Part shown: positions 1 to 8,045 of the stretch, one piece after another
Numbering within the stretch: position 1 is the first letter of the stretch
Layout: each line of letters begins with the position of its first letter
Made by a program: the position numbers and the translations under genes
Notes under the pieces: generated by a model
The model's database searches: none
The model's input: the letters and a program-made list of their open reading frames with translations, nothing else
What the model was told of the DNA's origin: nothing
Origin: Deltaproteobacteria bacterium
GTDB taxonomy: Bacteria; Myxococcota; Kuafuiibacteriia; Kuafuiibacteriales; Kuafuiibacteriaceae
Assembly: GCA_016703535.1 (NCBI GenBank)
Contig: JADJBV010000001.1
Span: forward strand, 1,860,001-1,924,000
Length of the DNA stretch: 64,000 nt
Reading direction: 5' to 3'

Positions 1-1401
1 CGCGGGCCGAGTCTGGGTCAACAGACCGTGGATCATCTTGATCCGACGGGCGAGGTCGTCTCCCTTTCGACGCCCGAGCAGTTCGGTCGCCTGGAAGAGC
101 GCGAAGAACAACAGCTCACTCAGCGCATCCGACAGACCTTGGGCGTTCATGCTCAAGGCGTCGACCGCGGTGTAGATCGGCTCTTCGTCCAGGCTCCCGT
201 CGGCGTGGAGTTGGACCGAACGCAAGAGGGCGGCGTAAGCGCCGTTGCCGGACTCGTCCCGCAAAAAGTCGCTGATCGCCGCCGAAAACTGGGGCAGCCG
301 CGAGATCCGAGACACGGCCTCGAACATCTCCCGCAAGGCCATCGAGTAGATGTCCAGGACCTCTTTGGCTTCGGTCTTGGAGACGGCCGTACGGCGCGGG
401 ATGGGTCCGGTGTCCACGTCGTGGACGATCTCCAGAAGGTTGGCGCGGAGCAGGTGATAGACGATCCGCGTGACCTCGAACTCACCTTTGCCGAGCAGCC
501 GCATCAACTCCAAGATGGTGGCCGAGCCGGGCAGGGCCCGCAGGAGCTGGGTCGCCTCTTCCTTCAAGCTCGGCTCGAGGCGCAGCACCAAATCTCCGGT
601 CTGGACCTGGCCGTCGACGCCGGGCCGCACCCGCTGGACCCGCAACTTGGCCGAACGCACCCGCTGCCGATAGACCTGCAGTTCGTCCAAGCGACGGAGC
701 GCCTCGACCAACAGGCCCTGGGTCGAGATCTGGAACTGAGACTCGGCCAAGACCTCGGCCTTGACCCGAGCGAAGGCCCACAAGCCCCCGTTCATGGACA
801 ACAAGCGAGCGAAGATCTCCTGCAGCTGCGCCTGGATCATGATCCAGAGGGTGTGGGCCGAGATGAACCCGCGTTCGACGCAGGTCCGGCCGATCTTGGT
901 GTTGCCGGTCTGGCTGATCACCGCGTGCAGCTGGTCCCTGGTCAACTTGCCTCGGGCCACCAAAAACTCGCCCAGCCGTTCGTCGGGGGCGTTGGTCGAG
1001 GCCCAGACCACGTCACCTTTGGCGAAGTAGACGCTGCGCTCCAGCTCGCCGCTCGAGGCGGTGAGCACGCCGGTTTGATACCCCGTCGCCAAAAAGCCGA
1101 TGAAGTCGATCACCGAAATGCCGCTGTCGCCCAAGGAGCCGGTGACCACCACCTCTCGTTCCGGAGGTGGCTCGTTGGTGGGGGGCTCCAGGCTGCGCAA
1201 CACCGCCCATCCTCGACCGGTGGAGAGCACCTCGGCGTTCCGCAAGCGGTCTCGAAGGATGGCGCGGGTTTGAGGGTTGGGCGCCCGCATCCGCCCGTCG
1301 GGCAAAAGTTCGACCGTCAACCGTTGACCGGGCGCCTCGGCCAAGGCCTCCAGATCATCGGTGCCGAGCAGTGCCCCCGGCCAGTCGGCGCGATCGTTCA
1401 A
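1..1401 (-). CDS. DUF4388 (PATAN-like) domain protein, 3' end outside window
   Basis: An open minus-strand frame enters from beyond base 1, so the C-terminus is missing; about 467 residues are visible. It opens with TTG at 1401, two bases after the stop of the zinc-ribbon gene, with an AGAGG Shine-Dalgarno-like stretch about 8 nt upstream. Residues ~83-195 read as a DUF4388 domain: a VVVTGSL start, the IDFIGFLATGYQTGVL core, then VYFAKGDVVWA. The rest is a helical tail. DUF4388 proteins are common in myxobacteria and usually belong to regulatory or motility signalling, but the exact role is unknown. Close spacing indicates co-transcription with the upstream gene. Confidence 0.8.
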   Translation of the reverse strand, partial: MNDRADWPGALLGTDDLEALAEAPGQRLTVELLPDGRMRAPNPQTRAILRDRLRNAEVLSTGRGWAVLRSLEPPTNEPPPEREVVVTGSLGDSGISVIDFIGFLATGYQTGVLTASSGELERSVYFAKGDVVWASTNAPDERLGEFLVARGKLTRDQLHAVISQTGNTKIGRTCVERGFISAHTLWIMIQAQLQEIFARLLSMNGGLWAFARVKAEVLAESQFQISTQGLLVEALRRLDELQVYRQRVRSAKLRVQRVRPGVDGQVQTGDLVLRLEPSLKEEATQLLRALPGSATILELMRLLGKGEFEVTRIVYHLLRANLLEIVHDVDTGPIPRRTAVSKTEAKEVLDIYSMALREMFEAVSRISRLPQFSAAISDFLRDESGNGAYAALLRSVQLHADGSLDEEPIYTAVDALSMNAQGLSDALSELLFFALFQATELLGRRKGDDLARRIKMIHGLLTQTRPA

Positions 1402-1403
1402 CG

Positions 1404-2240
1404 CTACAACCTCTGGTCGAGCACAACCTCGACGTTGGTAGCTCCGGGCGCCACTCCAGATTTGGGCAGGGCGTTGACCAGGTCCCCCGGCGCCTTGGTC
1501 ATGGGGTCACCGTCGCCGTCCAGACGGACGTAGATGTCGAAGGGCCCGCTGAAGGGCATGCCTTGCATCATCAGATCGCCGGGCCCCAAGGTGAACTCGG
1601 CTGGGAAGCTGCTGACGATCACCTTCTTCACCGCCAACGGCGGGCCCTTGTTGGGCATGCCTTGATTCCGAAGGATCACGAACATGGTGCCCGAGCCCGC
1701 GCCGTTGAGGCCGTCGGCGACCACGATCTTCCCGGAGATCGGATCACCGCTGGGGACGTCGCCGGCCGGAGCGCCCTCCGCGCCGCCCGCCGCGGGTGGG
1801 GCTCCACCTTGGGGTGCGGCCATCGGTGGTCCACCCTCGAAGGGGCTGACCGTCTTGGGCGCGTCCTTGTTCATCTCGTAGATGACCACCACCATCACCA
1901 ACAGGAAGGCGACGAACAGCAGGACGTTGCTGCCGATGTTGTTGCCGGGCTTCTTGACCGGAGGAGGCACCAGGCTTTCGGGCGTGGGCACAAAGGCCGG
2001 CACCGCCGAAGGGGCTACGGTGGGTGCGGCTGGGGCCTCGGGCGCCTCGGCGGCGGGCCGGGCTCCCACCAACTTGGCGCCACACCCGCCGCAAAAACGG
2101 GCATCGGCGGGGACCGGGCTGCTGCACTTCGGACATTGAGGGGGAGGTTGAACGGAGGCGCCGCAGGATCGGCAAAACCGTGCGCCCTCCAGAAGTTCGG
2201 TGCTGCACTCCTGGCAACTCCGGGCGGTGGTGGCCTGCAT
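1404..2240 (-). CDS. Double zinc-ribbon membrane protein with CcmI-type C-terminal Ig-like domain
   Basis: A 278-residue protein. I chose ATG at 2240 because the longer frame gives an unlikely N-terminus. Residues 9-53 hold four CxxC knuckles (C9/C12, C23/C26, C36/C39, C50/C53), two zinc ribbons. A Pro/Ala-rich linker follows, then one transmembrane segment (~104-122). The C-terminal ~110 residues (ISGKIVV, GPPLAVKK, FPAEFTL, PGDL, VEVVLDQ) follow the pattern of the Ig-like domain at the end of the cytochrome c biogenesis protein CcmI/CycH. Topology would place the zinc ribbons in the cytoplasm and the Ig-like domain in the periplasm. No haem-lyase genes are nearby, so a role in cytochrome assembly is not implied. 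The DUF4388 gene follows after 2 bp. Confidence 0.75.
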   Translation of the reverse strand: MQATTARSCQECSTELLEGARFCRSCGASVQPPPQCPKCSSPVPADARFCGGCGAKLVGARPAAEAPEAPAAPTVAPSAVPAFVPTPESLVPPPVKKPGNNIGSNVLLFVAFLLVMVVVIYEMNKDAPKTVSPFEGGPPMAAPQGGAPPAAGGAEGAPAGDVPSGDPISGKIVVADGLNGAGSGTMFVILRNQGMPNKGPPLAVKKVIVSSFPAEFTLGPGDLMMQGMPFSGPFDIYVRLDGDGDPMTKAPGDLVNALPKSGVAPGATNVEVVLDQRL

Positions 2241-3242
2241 ATGCTCGAATCTACACGAAGAATCGCCACGGGCCAAATGACCGCTGGTGGGGGCTTTGGG
2301 TAGGGGCGCTCAACCGGCTCCGGGCCAAGCTGATCCGGACGGTCAGGCGCTCATGACCTTGTGCCCCAACGGTTTGCGCGAATGCTCTCAGCGAGAGTGT
2401 TGGGCCAGAACGACTTGCGGTTGTGGGGACGTGCACCACCTTGAGCCACTTGATGTTCCGGCGCGATCGACGCCGATCACCTTGTCGCCCATTGGGGATC
2501 AACAGGGGCGACGCGCAGGCGCTACGGCTCCAATCGGATCCGCGATGACCCCGGCGATCGATCCCAAGATCCGTCGCGGGGATCAGTTGTGGACGGATCT
2601 GCCGTGGTCCCGGGGCCGAGCCGAGGCCCCAACGTCGGAGGAGGCGATCTCGATGAGGTTCAAGGGACTTGGCGCTGGGCGTCTTGGGCCTGTCACAAAA
2701 GGCGTTGACGCAGTTTTCGGGAATGAAAGAGTGCCCCTCGCGGACGACGCGGTGAGGGACGAGTGAGCAACGAGAGGCGTGACGGACGGCGGAGTGGCCC
2801 GGGGCCCTCCGGGCTGTTCCGGTGGACGTCGCGCCCCGCCCATTCCCTCTCCCGAGTCGAGCCACGACGGGCCGGAGGCCTGAAGGAGCGTCGCTGACCG
2901 AGGTCCAGGACGTCGCGCCGGGAGGGCGCTGCGTTGGTTGCCGAAGTCGGGGGTATTTACCCCGTCTGAGGTAGCAGTGGAGGTTCGGAAAGACGTACGG
3001 CGGACCAACGTCGAGCAGGGGCTCGGCGGATCCGGCGACGCTTCCTCGGGATACGGGCGGGGTGCTCTTCAGAGGGCGCACCGAGGGGAGGGGTGTGGGG
3101 GCTCAGCGGCCACACCCTAGAGGGGTCCGGGTTGGCCCGCCGAAGTCGGCGGACAAGCCGGGGGCTGGCCTCGTCCCGCTCGGTGCGTCGAAGAGCGCCC
3201 ACCCACAACCTTTGCGTCTCCCCACCGCGTCGTCCGCGTCTT
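2241..3242. other. Long intergenic region without a convincing gene
   Basis: About 1 kb between two divergently transcribed genes. Open frames exist on both strands, but their translations are rich in Arg/Pro/Ser and have no recognisable domain, so I treat them as chance. Visible structure: a 12-bp direct repeat GGACGTCGCGCC at 2824-2835 and 2908-2919; a GCCCGG/CCGGGC hairpin near 2796-2813; a GGGGTA/TACCCC-type hairpin near 2949-2963; and a structured block at 3076-3189. I looked for RNase P, tmRNA, SRP and tRNA signatures on both strands and saw none. Confidence 0.6.
3076..3189. ncRNA. Hairpin-rich block, possible structured RNA
   Basis: The ends GCGCACCGAG and CTCGGTGCGT are complementary and could close a ~110-nt structure. 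Inside it lie a perfect 8-bp stem GGGTGTGG/CCACACCC and a CCGCC/GGCGG hairpin with a short loop. Nested complementary arms in a non-coding stretch suggest a folded transcript from either strand, or the leader of the downstream lipoprotein gene. In DNA this GC-rich some stems arise by chance and no known RNA family is recognised, so this is only a candidate. Confidence 0.25.
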
Positions 3243-4727
3243 GTGTATGCTCCCGGCGTTTTGCGGCGCCTCCTCTTCCTCGGCTTCATCGCAGGCGCCG
3301 CCTGCACCAACCCACCCGCCCCAGCGATAGCGCCCGACGTCGGCCCACTGCCGAGCGGCGTGGACTACTCGAACAGCCGCTACGTCCAGATCCGCAAGTT
3401 GCTCGAAGACAGCCCGGAGTCGGAGCAGCGGAGCCTACGCCTGTACCCCTTGGTCGCGCCGGTCTGTTCGGATCCCAAGGAGCGGCAGCAGCTCCTCGAG
3501 GCGGCCCGCTGGTCGGTGTCTTTCTCCAGCGATGAAAACTACCTGCCGACCACCTTGGCCCTCGATCTGCTGGAACACGTCGCCACCACCTGCTTTCGCC
3601 ACGACCCAGCGGTGGCAGAGGCGCTTTTGGCCGGCGGCGCCGAGATCTTGCCCAAGGAGAAGATCCGCTTCGAGGTGATCCGGGCTCGCTTTTTGGCGGC
3701 CAGCGGCAAACTCGACGAGGCGCAGGCCGCAGCCCAGCGCGCCGCCGAGGCCGGTTCGATCCACGCCCGGGCCTTGTTGGCCACCGTAATCGCCCAAAAG
3801 GCTCGGGCTGGCACCGTCGGTTATCGGCCCGGCATGTACGACGAGGCGATCGCCGCGGTGTCGGCGGAGCCCCAGGCCAACTGGGCGGTGATCGATCTGA
3901 CCGCCGTACTTTCGACCCGGGCTCGATTGCTCCACGAACGTTCCCTCTGGGAAGAGCCCCAAGCGGCCGAGGCCACTCGGGTCTTGGCGATGCCGGTGTA
4001 CCAGCGGCTTTCGGTGGCGCCCTTCATCGAGATCGTCCGCAACCGCGCCTTGGACGTGTTGTGTTTCGACGCCGCGTCCAGGGGAGGTGACCTCGCTGAC
4101 TGCGGCCGGGCCGCTCGAGAGACCAAGGCCCTGGGCGCCGCCGTGGTGGCCAAGATCCCGGCCGACTCGGCCTACGATCTCGAACGCCAGAAGAAGTTGT
4201 TGGCCCTCAAGGAGAAGATCTCCGGCTTGCCCGCAGGCGCCACCTTGTTGCTGGTGGCCCGAGGCGACGAAGGTGAGCTGGTGGAGTGGGCCCGGGCCGC
4301 CGCCGCCTTGCTCCGGACCTTGGGCCCCGGACGCGACCTGGTGGTCGTCGATCGGACCGCCAGCCCTCGGGCGAGCGCGGTTTTGGCGCGTATCCTCGCG
4401 TTGGCGGGGCAGACGCCAAAACTTCAACTCCATGGTCCAAAAGACACGCTGTTGATGCCGTGCGCCGCGGCGATCTTGGGGCGACGCCAAACCCCGGTCG
4501 GGTGCCCACTGAGCGCCGCCGATCAAAAAGCCCTCGACAGCCACTCCAAGGACTTCGGGGTCGCGGTTTTGGTCGGCCGCGATCTGGACGCCGAGATCGA
4601 TGACCTGAAGTTGTACGAGTTGCCCACCTTGCTGCTGTCGTTTCGGCAGAGCCAAATGGAGAAGGGCCTGAGCGCCTGGATGAAGAGCCTCTCGGACGTC
4701 TTGCTCTATCTGCCCGCCCAGCCGTGA
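3243..4727 (+). CDS. Predicted lipoprotein with repeat-like helical body, function unknown
   Basis: The N-terminus has RR, a hydrophobic stretch LLFLGFIAG and AAC, which fits a lipoprotein signal. GTG at 3243 is taken as start (494 residues); TTG at 3261 would put the Cys at residue 16 and is equally possible. The middle (~100-300) is helical with TPR-like spacing (LDEAQAAAQRAAEAG). The last ~170 residues form an alpha/beta region (TLLLVARGD, DLVVVDRTASPRA, DFGVAVLVGRD) that I cannot place in a family. The stop overlaps the GTG of the glycosidase gene, so the two are translationally coupled. Likely outer-membrane-anchored or periplasmic. Confidence 0.7.
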   Translation: MYAPGVLRRLLFLGFIAGAACTNPPAPAIAPDVGPLPSGVDYSNSRYVQIRKLLEDSPESEQRSLRLYPLVAPVCSDPKERQQLLEAARWSVSFSSDENYLPTTLALDLLEHVATTCFRHDPAVAEALLAGGAEILPKEKIRFEVIRARFLAASGKLDEAQAAAQRAAEAGSIHARALLATVIAQKARAGTVGYRPGMYDEAIAAVSAEPQANWAVIDLTAVLSTRARLLHERSLWEEPQAAEATRVLAMPVYQRLSVAPFIEIVRNRALDVLCFDAASRGGDLADCGRAARETKALGAAVVAKIPADSAYDLERQKKLLALKEKISGLPAGATLLLVARGDEGELVEWARAAAALLRTLGPGRDLVVVDRTASPRASAVLARILALAGQTPKLQLHGPKDTLLMPCAAAILGRRQTPVGCPLSAADQKALDSHSKDFGVAVLVGRDLDAEIDDLKLYELPTLLLSFRQSQMEKGLSAWMKSLSDVLLYLPAQP

Positions 4728-5734
4728 TCTGCACGTTGTTGCTCCTCGCTTTGGCCCTTCCGGGCCCGGTGGCCCCGATCGCGCCGGCCGAAAAGGGCGT
4801 CAGCCTGGGGTTGTTTTCGGCCGATCCGAACTTCGACTATCGACCGCTCCTGGAAGAGGTGGTCGCCACGGGCGCCACCCACGTCAGCATCGCCTGGGTT
4901 TGGTGGCAGGAAGATGTCCGGGCCCTGATGATCGAACCACGGCCGGGTTGGAGCGCCACGCCCGAACAAATCTCCCGGACGATGCGCGCGGCCCGAGGCC
5001 TGGGCCTGCACGTCACGGCCTTCCCCATCTTGCGGCTGGCCAAGGTCGGCCCCAAAGAGTGGCGCGGCGTGATCCGCCCGGACGACGAAGATCGCTGGTG
5101 GGAAAGTTATCAACACTTCACCTTGGAGGCGGCCCGCCTGGCCGTGGAGGGCGGCGCCCAACGATTGTCGATCGGCAGCGAACTCCTCAGCCGTGAAGGG
5201 CAACGGGAACGCTGGTTGGCGCTGATCGAGCGGGTTCGGATCGCCGCCGCGCCCCTGGAGTTGATGTACAGCGCCAACTGGGATCACTACCAACCGGTGA
5301 GCTTTTGGGACGCGGTCGACGTGATCGGAGTGACCGCGTACTTCGAGCTCACCAAAAACCTGGAGGCCGATGAAGCCGCCCTGGCCGCGGCCTGGGGCCC
5401 GGTGCGGGCCCAACTGCTCGACCACGCGACCCGGGTCGGAAAGCCGCTGGTGATCTCGGAGATCGGATATCCCAGCTTGGACGGCGGCGCGGTGTGGCCC
5501 TGGGACGAGACGCGAAAAGCGAAGGTGGATCTCGAGGAACAACGACGCGCCTACGCCGCCTTCGTCACCGCCTGGTCCCGAACGCCGGGGCTCCGGGGCG
5601 TGTACTTCTGGAACTGGTTCGGCTTCGGCGGGCCCCTCGACACCAACTACACCCCCCGAGGCAAGCCAGCCGCCGAGGTGCTGCGGGCCTGGTACGGCGG
5701 CGCCCTCACTCGCCCCGAGGATCTTCGGCGCTGA
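4724..5734 (+). CDS. Secreted GH113-like (beta/alpha)8-barrel glycoside hydrolase
   Basis: A 336-residue protein with a hydrophobic N-terminus (LLLLALALPGPVAP) suited to export. The body reads as a TIM barrel of the GH113/GTA type: SIAWVWWQ at strand 2, HVTAFPILRL, RLSIGSELLS with a candidate acid/base Glu153, DVIGVTAYF, and PLVISEIGYPS with candidate nucleophile Glu246, then GVYFWNWFG. The two Glu on strand ends match the retaining mechanism of clan GH-A; GH113 members are typically beta-mannanases, but the substrate cannot be read from sequence. GTG at 4724 overlaps the previous stop. The 3' end overlaps the convergent amidohydrolase gene by 29 bp. Confidence 0.75.
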   Translation: MICTLLLLALALPGPVAPIAPAEKGVSLGLFSADPNFDYRPLLEEVVATGATHVSIAWVWWQEDVRALMIEPRPGWSATPEQISRTMRAARGLGLHVTAFPILRLAKVGPKEWRGVIRPDDEDRWWESYQHFTLEAARLAVEGGAQRLSIGSELLSREGQRERWLALIERVRIAAAPLELMYSANWDHYQPVSFWDAVDVIGVTAYFELTKNLEADEAALAAAWGPVRAQLLDHATRVGKPLVISEIGYPSLDGGAVWPWDETRKAKVDLEEQRRAYAAFVTAWSRTPGLRGVYFWNWFGFGGPLDTNYTPRGKPAAEVLRAWYGGALTRPEDLRR

Positions 5735-7076
5735 GGGGCAGCTGGCCCCGGTGCCAGCCGCTGTTCGATCCCGCCAAGGCCACCTCGAGCCGATCGAGCC
5801 AACGATGGAGTCGGGCGCCACCGGTCTGGTGCGCGGCCACCACCTTGGCGACGGCTTGGCGGCGGACCTGCTCCAGCGTGGTGGCGGAGGCGGTGGTGAA
5901 GGGCAAGACCCGGCCCCGATCCCAGACCACTTGCCCGTCGACCCAGGCCCGGACCATCCGGCTCGGGGTGTGGAACAAGATCCGCCGGGCGATCACCTCG
6001 TGATCTTCGCCGGGCGCCGCGTCCAGGTCGAACAACAAGAAGTCGGCCCGTTGCCCGACCTCCAAGGTGCCGGACTTGGTGCCGACGGCCAGGCCGCCCC
6101 CGCGGGTCGCGGCCTCCAAGGCCAAGCTGGCGGGGTGCTCCACCTTGGCCTTCAGAATCCGGTAGAGCAGCCGCGCCTCTTCGGCCAACTCGAAGCGGAG
6201 CCGGGTCGCGGCCGAGTGGGTGCCCAAAGCGCAGACGATCCCTTGGGTGATCAGTCGCTCGATCGGCGGCAGCGGCGCCCCGGAAAGCAGCTCGAAGGCC
6301 GGGGCCAACACCAGCCGCACGCCCGCGTCGGCCAGGGCCCGGACCCGCCGGGGATCGTCCATCGAACGACCGGTCCCGTGCAGCAGCACCAGCTCGGGCC
6401 CCAAAGCCCCCGCCCGCTCCAGCCGCGCCAGGCCCTGCCGGTCGTCGGGGCGGGTCCCTAGGCGCACGTAAAGTGGCAGGTGGCGACGCCGCGCCAAGGA
6501 GGCGGCCTCGGTCAAGCGGGGCAGGGCGGTCCGCTCGGCGTCGCCCGCCCAAAGGGCCACCTGAAAACGATCACCGTCCGGCTCTTGCCCCGCCAAGGCG
6601 CTCAAGCGATCCAGCTCGGCCTCGGCGTGGTGGGCCCGGGACAGATCGAGGGCGCTCACCACCCGCACCGCCGCCGAAAGAGCCAGACCGGGATCGAGGA
6701 GGGCCGCTCCGCTGGGATCACCAACCGCCAACACCCCGGCGGGCAGGGCCGCGCCCAGGGCCACCTGGCTGGACTGACGCCGCCCTTCCTCGCCCAACCC
6801 CTCTACGAAGGCGGGCTCTTCGACCAAGGTGCGGGCCCGGGGCCCGGGGTCGGGGGCAAAGCCCCGTTCGGTCAGGGCCAGATCCAGGTGCCGGTAAGCG
6901 TCGATCAACCCTGGGACCACGATCCCTTTGACCTCGACGATGGTCGCGCCTTCGGGTTCGACGCCGCCGACCGCCGCGATCCGCCCGTCCTCGATCAGCA
7001 GGTCGGTCCGGCGCAACGCCTGCCGCCCGTCGTTGGGGAGCAACAAGGCGCCGCGGATCACCGTCCGGCGTGGCAC
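5706..7076 (-). CDS. Amidohydrolase-superfamily protein lacking key metal ligands
   Basis: A 456-residue protein with the usual layout: a small beta domain with LLIEDGRIAAVG, the barrel entry VVPGLIDAYRHLDL, and a C-terminal return to the beta domain (GTLEVGQRADFLLFDLD, RAWVDGQVVWDRGRV). The family's first metal-binding HxH is Y61-R-H63 here, and the later GTD aspartate appears as GTH, so metal binding and catalysis as in imidazolonepropionase/SsnA-type enzymes is doubtful. GTG at 7076 overlaps the stop of the LysM gene (TGAGTG), and the frame is closed and clean. It could be a repurposed non-catalytic paralogue or use an altered site. Confidence 0.8.
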   Translation of the reverse strand: MPRRTVIRGALLLPNDGRQALRRTDLLIEDGRIAAVGGVEPEGATIVEVKGIVVPGLIDAYRHLDLALTERGFAPDPGPRARTLVEEPAFVEGLGEEGRRQSSQVALGAALPAGVLAVGDPSGAALLDPGLALSAAVRVVSALDLSRAHHAEAELDRLSALAGQEPDGDRFQVALWAGDAERTALPRLTEAASLARRRHLPLYVRLGTRPDDRQGLARLERAGALGPELVLLHGTGRSMDDPRRVRALADAGVRLVLAPAFELLSGAPLPPIERLITQGIVCALGTHSAATRLRFELAEEARLLYRILKAKVEHPASLALEAATRGGGLAVGTKSGTLEVGQRADFLLFDLDAAPGEDHEVIARRILFHTPSRMVRAWVDGQVVWDRGRVLPFTTASATTLEQVRRQAVAKVVAAHQTGGARLHRWLDRLEVALAGSNSGWHRGQLPLSAEDPRGE

Positions 7077-8045
7077 TCAGCGCTCCGCGACGGCCTCGAA
7101 GACGTCGAGGATCTTGGGAGAAGTTCGGTAGAGATCGAGCTCGTATTTGGGGTCGAGCAAGAGCAGCTCTTTGAAGCGGATCCGGCTCTCCGGGAAGCGG
7201 CCCAGGGCGACCAAGGCCTGGGCCTCCAGGCGCAACAGCTCGATCTTGGGATCACTCGGGCCGTCGGGGGCCCCCGCCAACTCGGCCCGGGTGAAGGTGA
7301 CGCAACGTTCGTATTCACCTTCGTCGTAGAGGGCCTCCGCCTCGTCGACCGACTCCTCGAGCCGGCGGAGATCCACCTTTTTGGCGGCCTTCACCTCGGG
7401 CTTTTCGGCCCGCCGTTTGGGGGGCGGGTCGGTCTTTTCGGCGAGCTGCCGCTTGCCCGAGAAGGGGACCTTGGCCCGGCCCAACACCGCGTCTTTGGCG
7501 AACTCGGCGCCGTCGAGGGGGATGCGGAGGGTCTTCTTCACCCGCTCCGACGACAACTTGTTGTAGAGCATCAACAACTTGAGGCGCCGCGGGCCGGCGT
7601 CTCGGTAATAGAGGCGGGCGATCGATCGCAGCGATTCACCCGGGCGGACCGCGTGGTTGACCGAGGCGACCACCGGCACCCCTTGCCCGGCCTTCGGTTT
7701 GTTGCCGCCCAGGAGTTCGGCCAGATAATCGCCTCGTTTGGCGTCGAGCAGGTGCTCTTTGGCCAGCCCCTCCCAGGTGTCGCCGCGTTTGGCGACCACC
7801 GTCCGGGCCGTCGGCAGGTAGATCAAGGTGCCCCGCTCCAAGGGTTCGGGCCGCCGGTTGAAGAGGCGCAGGTGCCGCTCGAGGTACCGCTTGCCGTAGT
7901 AGTGTTCGGCGATCTCGGCGTAGCCTTCGCCCTTGTCGGTCACCTTGTGGGTGATGCCGCGGCTCTCCTCGGCCCAGGCCGAGCCTGGCACCAAGGTCAA
8001 CAGGAGCAGCCCTGCGGCCCCCCAACGCAGCTCAGTCCTCCGCAT
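7077..8045 (-). CDS. Exported LysM-type protein with C-terminal TPR
   Basis: A 322-residue protein. ATG at 8045 is preferred over GTG at 8054 because AGGGGG lies ~9 nt upstream. It has a signal peptide (WGAAGLLLLTLVPGSAWA). Three LysM-like segments follow, each with a short YxxIA.hYYG or W.gLAkehL core and a LYLPTAR-like end (about residues 30-75, 80-125, 130-175). A Lys/Pro-rich linker comes next, then a helical TPR-like domain (~230-320; EAEALYDEGEYERC). LysM binds peptidoglycan glycan strands, so the protein probably sits in the periplasm. It overlaps the kinase gene and is followed directly by the amidohydrolase gene, forming a three-gene operon. Confidence 0.75.
   Translation of the reverse strand: MRRTELRWGAAGLLLLTLVPGSAWAEESRGITHKVTDKGEGYAEIAEHYYGKRYLERHLRLFNRRPEPLERGTLIYLPTARTVVAKRGDTWEGLAKEHLLDAKRGDYLAELLGGNKPKAGQGVPVVASVNHAVRPGESLRSIARLYYRDAGPRRLKLLMLYNKLSSERVKKTLRIPLDGAEFAKDAVLGRAKVPFSGKRQLAEKTDPPPKRRAEKPEVKAAKKVDLRRLEESVDEAEALYDEGEYERCVTFTRAELAGAPDGPSDPKIELLRLEAQALVALGRFPESRIRFKELLLLDPKYELDLYRTSPKILDVFEAVAER

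Noticed and set aside
28..1533. A 501-residue plus-strand open frame and other long opposite-strand frames at the window start
   Set aside because: They are mirror frames of the real minus-strand DUF4388 and zinc-ribbon genes, with Gln/Arg/Gly/Asp-rich, domain-free translations.
2251..3081. A 276-residue minus-strand frame in the long gap
   Set aside because: No start signal and no domain; amino-acid use is Arg/Ser/Pro-rich, as in chance frames in GC-rich DNA.
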